Shown: positions 5,505 to 9,442 of the stretch, piece after piece
Layout of the letters: every line of letters starts with the position of its first letter
How positions within the stretch are numbered: the first letter of the stretch is position 1
Origin: Planctomycetota bacterium
Lineage (GTDB): Bacteria > Planctomycetota > PUPC01 > DSUN01
Assembly (NCBI GenBank): GCA_016872875.1
Contig: VGYW01000331.1
Coordinates: 1-9,442, forward strand
Direction: 5' to 3'
DNA length: 9,442 bases
Made by a program: the position numbers and the translations under genes
Notes under the pieces: generated by a model
What the model was told of the DNA's origin: nothing
The model's input: the letters and a program-made list of their open reading frames with translations, nothing else
The model's database searches: none

Positions 5505-8500
5505 ATGGCGGTTCCGAAGGCGATTTGCCCGGTTTGCGGAGAGAGCACGAGCGCGGGCGGCGGACCGCAGGGCGGGTTCGCATGTCCGAGGTGCAAGTCC
5601 ACGTTCGGCCCAAGCGAGGCGACCGTTGTGGACTCGAACGCCGCTTCGAGCGCGTATGCGCGGGCGGCGGCCGCAGCAACCGAGACTCCCGGCTTCGGGG
5701 CCGGGCCGGGCCAACGCCTTCCTGAAATACCCGGGTATGAGGTGCTGGACTTCGTGGCGCGTGGCGGCATGGGACTGGTGCTGAAGGCGCGGCACCTCGT
5801 GCTGGACCGCCTCGCCGCGATCAAGATGCCACTGCCCGGGGCGCTGGCGGAGCCGTCGTACCGCGAGCGATTCCTGCGCGAGGCTCGCGCCGCGGCGCAC
5901 CTGCGACACCCCAATATCTGCCCAATCTACGAGGTGTCGGATTCGCCCGAACGCCTCTTCATTGCGATGGCGTTCATCGAGGGGCAGACGCTGCGCGACT
6001 GGGCGAAGGCCAAGGCGCCCAGCCCGAGGCAGGCCGCCGAGATGGTGGCGGCACTCGCGCGAGGCGTAGGCTACGCCCACGAGCACGGCGTGGTCCACCG
6101 CGACATCAAGCCCGCGAACGTGATGGTGGACAAGGAGACCGGCGAGCCGGTGCTGACGGACTTCGGCCTCGCCAAGGAACTGCGCCAGCAAGGCTCGGAG
6201 CTGACCGGCCTGGGCATGATGGTGGGCACGCCGGCCTACATGGCCCCCGAGCAGGCGATGGGGCAGCCAGCGCTGATCGGCCCGCACACGGACGTCTACG
6301 CCCTCGGCGGTGTGCTCTACGAGCTCCTCTGCGGCCGCCCGCCATACCTCGGAACCCTCTCGGAGATACTCTACAGGCTCCAGAACGAGGACCCCGTGCC
6401 GCTACGGAAGCTCAACCATCGCGTGCACAGGGACCTGGAGACGATCTGCCTGAAAGCATTGGCGAAGGAGCCTGGGGCGCGCTACGCCAGCGCCGTGGCG
6501 TTGGCGGAGGACCTCGAGCGGTTCTCGGCGGGGGAGCCGATCAGGGCGCGGCGGATGGGCGTGGTCGGGGCGGTGGTGCGGAAGGCCAGGCGGAACCCCG
6601 TGGCGGCGGCCTTCGCGCTCGCGCTCCTCGTGGCCGCCGCGGTGACGGGATATGTCCTTGTCCATGCAGGGGCGAGCCGCCGGCTCGCCGCGCTGCGCCT
6701 CGAGTTCGACACGAGACTCGAGAAGTGCGATTGGACCACCGAGGGGCTGACGGGCCTGGAGTCGCTGGCGGGGGACCTGGGGCGCCTGTCGCCCGAGCAG
6801 GGCGCCTCTGCGAGGGAACGCCTCTATCAGCGCTTCGCGGAACAGGTCCTCGCCTCACTGCGGCGCCCAACAGTTCAGGAGGGGGACGTGAAGCGGGCCG
6901 AGGCGGATATTCGGTTCCTGGAGGCGCGTGCCCCGGAGCAGGTTGCGGCGCTGCGCCGAGCGCTCGAAGAGCGCCTGCGGGCCTGGCAGCCGGTCTTTGA
7001 CCTCCGGGCGCCATTCGCCGAAGTCGGCCAAGTGTTCGAGCCGGGGCGGGTGAAGGTGGAGGGCGACGCGATGGTGCTCCAAAGGACGGCGCCGCCCGAC
7101 GCTGTTCCGCGGACTGATAGCTTCGTCGCCTGCGAGGGGAACGTCCAGGCCGAGGTCACGTTCGCGCGCGGGTGGGAGAAGTCGGCGCTGCTGGGCGCTC
7201 GGCTCAATGGCGAGCGGGGCAATCGCGGCTACTTCTTCCTGGTCAGCGTGCCGAGGCCGAGCGCGGTCGAGGTCGCGGACGTGGAGGCGGAGCCGAGCGT
7301 GGCGTCGTTGGGGGCCGCCCGGAGCGCCGGGGCAATGGCCGAGCTTCAGATCGCGCGCAGCGGCTCGCTCCTGCGCGCCACGCGCGTCCCGGCCTGGCGC
7401 CTGGGCTCGGGGCCGCTGCGCCTCCGCGCGGGCCGCGAGGGGAACCGATTGAGCTTTCAGGCGGGCGACCTGGAGCCAGTGGTGTTCGAGGACATGTTTC
7501 CGATCAGCGGGGCCGACTGCGGGGTGTTCGGCCTGTGCGGCGCGGCGGGGATGCGGGTGGAGCGGTTCTCGGCGTCGCGCCAGGCACTCCCTGCCGCCCC
7601 CAGCCCGCTGGAGCGCGGCGACGAGCTCTACGCGCGGGGCCAGATTGGCGAGGCGCTGGCATTCTACAGGGAGCAGGCAATCGCCGCCGGCGAGCCCCGC
7701 TTCAGGCAAGAGGCCCGTTACAAGGAGGCGCTCTGTCTGGACGCCCAGAAGCGGCTCGACGAAGCGGGGGAGCTCTTCAGCAGGCTGGCCGCCGAGGGCA
7801 CGGGGCAGTGGCCCATGCTGGCCGCGTGCCAACTGTGGTTGCTGCGGCTTCGCCAGGACCGCTTGAGCGAGGCCCACGCGGTCCTCGAGGGCCTCTCGAC
7901 CCGCTACCGCTTCGAGGAGCTTGCCCTCCTGCTCCCCGACGATTTCCGAGGGCGTGTGCTCTCACACTACAGGCGGAAGGGCGAGGGCCTGGGCCTCATG
8001 AAGCACGACCCCGACCGGATTCGGAGCCTGGAACGCGTGGTGGCCGTGAGCCGCCTCCTGAGCCCTCGGGGGGAGGCTGAACCCGGCGCCTGCCGCCCAC
8101 TCGTGCGCGCCTACCTGGCAGCCGGGGAGACCGAGAGGGCCAAGGCGCTCCTGGAGAAGACTCTCCGCAGCGAGTTCACGGCGGAGATGCGGGAACTGCT
8201 CGCGGACTACTCGTGGCTTCTCCGCCTGGCGGGGGAGAACGACCGCGCGCTGGAGGCGGTGAACAGGCGCCTCGTGAGCGGCTCTGGAGGGATTCACCGC
8301 GCCCACTGCGCACTGCTGGTCGAACGCGCCCGCATCCGCGTGGCCATGGGGCAATGGGCAGAGGCCGAGGCGGACGTCGAGGAGTACCTGAAGGCCACCT
8401 CGGCGGACGCGGTGGACAGCTTTGCGTACCAAGCCTACTCGGGGGCGCGGCTCATCCAGGGGTTCCTGCGCGAGCGGCGTGGAGACGCGGCTGGCGCCCT

Positions 8501-9212
8501 CGATGCCTGGCGCAGTGGCTACTTGCGGCCGGAGTCGCGCCAGGGCGCGCGGGCCACCTTCCTCGAGTTCGCGGACACCGGCGTGAGACTCTGGCACTTC
8601 CTCATCCTCGGGTCGCTGAGTGAGGAGACCACGGACGCTGACCTGGACCGCTTGCTGGCGCTTTGGGTCGAGAGGGCGCCGCGGGACTCGGCCGTGTCGC
8701 TTCTCGCGGGCATTCGCCCCCCATCGGTCTACGCCGCACTGCGCGAAATGTGGCGGAGCGCCCGGGGGCGCGACCTGGCCCGCAGGATCGCGTTCCGCGA
8801 GCTCTCATACCCCGAGTTCATCCGCCTCCCCGTTGCCTTGTGCTTCAACCATGTGCTGCGGGCCGACGCGCTTGGCGGCACCCCCTCGGAGGAGCAGGAC
8901 GCGCTCGCGTGGGGGGTGGCGCAGGACTTCGTTGGGCTGTACTGCGAAGGCAGACTGAGTGTCGCCCAGGTGGCGCAGGCGTTCCTGACCTGGAAAGGGA
9001 CCACGAACTTCCTCGGCTGGGCCGGCCTGGCCCCGTCGCTGGAGCCGAAGTCTCGTGGCCCGCTCGCCTACCTGCTCGGCCGCCGCTACCTGCGGTTGGG
9101 CAAGCCGAAGGAGGCGGCCGACTTCTTCCGCACGGCGCTCGCCGATGCCGCGCCCGACTCTCCCCTCCGCCGCCTCGCCCAAGCCGAACTCGACCGGCTG
9201 AAGACGAAGTGA
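5505..9212 (+). CDS. Membrane-spanning Ser/Thr protein kinase with zinc ribbon, lectin-like domain and TPR tail
   Basis: 1235 residues. An N-terminal zinc ribbon has Cys pairs 8/11 (CPVC) and 27/30 (CPRC). The kinase domain runs about 78-345 with all key residues: glycine loop GGMG (87-90), Lys107 in AAIK, HRDIKPAN (His198, Asp200, Lys202), DFG (Asp219) and APE (247-249), so it should be active. A basic stretch precedes one membrane helix (about 366-387), which puts the kinase in the cytoplasm and the remaining 850 residues outside. Residues about 494-690 look like a concanavalin/LamG-type sandwich, ending in the GVFGLCGAAGMRVERFSASR strand pattern typical of DUF1080-like domains. From about 702 to the end the protein is helical with TPR-like units (DELYARGQIGEALAFYREQA; LGRRYLRLGKPKEAADFFRTAL at about 1191-1212). 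The ATG at 5505 has GGAGGAG five nt upstream. An earlier in-frame GTG (5460) lies in the promoter. The outer part probably senses ligands or assembles partners; its ligand and substrates are unknown. Confidence 0.92.
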   Translation: MAVPKAICPVCGESTSAGGGPQGGFACPRCKSTFGPSEATVVDSNAASSAYARAAAAATETPGFGAGPGQRLPEIPGYEVLDFVARGGMGLVLKARHLVLDRLAAIKMPLPGALAEPSYRERFLREARAAAHLRHPNICPIYEVSDSPERLFIAMAFIEGQTLRDWAKAKAPSPRQAAEMVAALARGVGYAHEHGVVHRDIKPANVMVDKETGEPVLTDFGLAKELRQQGSELTGLGMMVGTPAYMAPEQAMGQPALIGPHTDVYALGGVLYELLCGRPPYLGTLSEILYRLQNEDPVPLRKLNHRVHRDLETICLKALAKEPGARYASAVALAEDLERFSAGEPIRARRMGVVGAVVRKARRNPVAAAFALALLVAAAVTGYVLVHAGASRRLAALRLEFDTRLEKCDWTTEGLTGLESLAGDLGRLSPEQGASARERLYQRFAEQVLASLRRPTVQEGDVKRAEADIRFLEARAPEQVAALRRALEERLRAWQPVFDLRAPFAEVGQVFEPGRVKVEGDAMVLQRTAPPDAVPRTDSFVACEGNVQAEVTFARGWEKSALLGARLNGERGNRGYFFLVSVPRPSAVEVADVEAEPSVASLGAARSAGAMAELQIARSGSLLRATRVPAWRLGSGPLRLRAGREGNRLSFQAGDLEPVVFEDMFPISGADCGVFGLCGAAGMRVERFSASRQALPAAPSPLERGDELYARGQIGEALAFYREQAIAAGEPRFRQEARYKEALCLDAQKRLDEAGELFSRLAAEGTGQWPMLAACQLWLLRLRQDRLSEAHAVLEGLSTRYRFEELALLLPDDFRGRVLSHYRRKGEGLGLMKHDPDRIRSLERVVAVSRLLSPRGEAEPGACRPLVRAYLAAGETERAKALLEKTLRSEFTAEMRELLADYSWLLRLAGENDRALEAVNRRLVSGSGGIHRAHCALLVERARIRVAMGQWAEAEADVEEYLKATSADAVDSFAYQAYSGARLIQGFLRERRGDAAGALDAWRSGYLRPESRQGARATFLEFADTGVRLWHFLILGSLSEETTDADLDRLLALWVERAPRDSAVSLLAGIRPPSVYAALREMWRSARGRDLARRIAFRELSYPEFIRLPVALCFNHVLRADALGGTPSEEQDALAWGVAQDFVGLYCEGRLSVAQVAQAFLTWKGTTNFLGWAGLAPSLEPKSRGPLAYLLGRRYLRLGKPKEAADFFRTALADAAPDSPLRRLAQAELDRLKTK

Positions 9213-9254
9213 GTGCATGGCTCCTCCCTCGTGTCGCTCTTCCTCAACTCGGAA

Positions 9255-9268
9255 GCTCCGAACGGAGC
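9255..9268 (+). terminator. Possible terminator hairpin after the kinase gene
   Basis: GCTCCG (9255-9260) and CGGAGC (9263-9268) form a short perfect stem closing on GAAC, 43 nt after the kinase stop. No T-run follows, so this is a weak, possibly factor-dependent terminator or the edge of the repeat that begins near 9281. Confidence 0.3.
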
Positions 9269-9280
9269 GTACTATAACAG

Positions 9281-9442
9281 CCCAGGGCGAAGCCCTGATC
9301 TTTGCCCACATCTTCTGGGGGCTGGGGTTTAGCCCCCGAATGGGGGCGTTTGAGCCGTAGCCCAGGGCGACCGAAGGGAGCCCTGGGAAAAGGCCCCGCC
9401 AGCGTAGAGCCCCCGAAGCGGGGCGATTCAATGGGCGTGAAA
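9281..9442. repeat. Compound palindromic intergenic repeat, cut by the window end
   Basis: A chain of hairpins: CAGGGC/GCCCTG (9283-9297, 3-nt loop); GGGGGCT/AGCCCCC (9317-9337, 7-nt loop), whose right arm can pair instead with GGGGGC at 9342-9347; CCCAGGGC/GCCCTGGG (9361-9387, 11-nt loop); and GCCCC/GGGGC (9409-9424). The CCCAGGGC unit appears twice, at 9281-9288 and 9361-9368. From memory, strings of this type recur many times in planctomycete genomes and are sometimes linked to IS200-like REP-associated transposases; that link is recollection. No coding sequence is seen in 9213-9442. Confidence 0.6.

Noticed and set aside
5274..6287. Long minus-strand open frame (337 codons) over the kinase start
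   Set aside because: It runs antisense to the zinc ribbon and the conserved kinase motifs, has a His/Arg/Ala-rich sequence without family features, and reflects the lack of stop codons in GC-rich DNA.
6855..7877. Minus-strand open frame (340 codons) within the kinase gene
   Set aside because: It is antisense to the kinase outer domain, Arg/Pro/Leu-rich, and has no recognisable domain.
7172..8080. Plus-strand 302-codon frame overlapping the kinase gene
   Set aside because: It is a frame-shifted shadow rich in Gly/Arg/Pro. The kinase frame continues through with coherent domain structure.

Overview
The window is about two-thirds G+C and carries four gene units. The gene types are a very large Ser/Thr kinase with an extracytoplasmic part, a protein with a sulfatase-modifying-factor (SUMF1) domain and two DUF1080-type domains, a eukaryotic-type UDP-sugar pyrophosphorylase, and GC-rich palindromic intergenic repeats. 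This mix is what I would expect from a planctomycete or a close PVC-group relative, probably an environmental genome. The phylum assignment is inferred from gene content; no rRNA or other marker is present.

Layout. Positions 2-2872 (+) hold the 3' part of a large gene whose beginning lies outside the window. It has a Lys/Pro/Ala-rich helical region, a SUMF1-type domain without the FGE cysteines, then two tandem DUF1080 (concanavalin/LamG-like) domains. A promoter at 2958-2986 precedes a compact toxin-antitoxin pair: antitoxin 3010-3213 and MazF/PemK-type toxin 3191-3523, overlapping by 23 nt. Convergent to it on the minus strand is a UAP1-like UDP-N-acetylhexosamine pyrophosphorylase (3550-4965). 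Its best start is a TTG with a strong Shine-Dalgarno, served by a near-consensus promoter at 5042-5070.

Positions 4966-5504 form a 539-nt divergent intergenic region. It holds the pyrophosphorylase leader with a hairpin-forming repeat, five copies (three direct, two inverted) of a CCTCAACAATGG-type sequence, a 25-nt alternating purine-pyrimidine tract, a 12-bp palindrome and an extended -10 promoter (5441-5469). From there runs a 1235-residue kinase (5505-9212): zinc ribbon, complete kinase domain, one membrane helix, a lectin-like domain and a long TPR-type helical tail. The last 160 nt (9281-9442) are a run of GC-rich hairpins that looks like a dispersed repeat cut by the window edge.

Functional reading. 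No single pathway is evident. The kinase and the first gene share a theme (signalling or scaffold proteins with lectin-like domains, probably facing the periplasm or cell surface), and the pyrophosphorylase makes nucleotide sugars for envelope glycans. The toxin-antitoxin pair looks like an independent small module. The least explained parts are the repeat cluster between the two divergent promoters, and a second repeat family found both inside the first gene and in the pyrophosphorylase leader.
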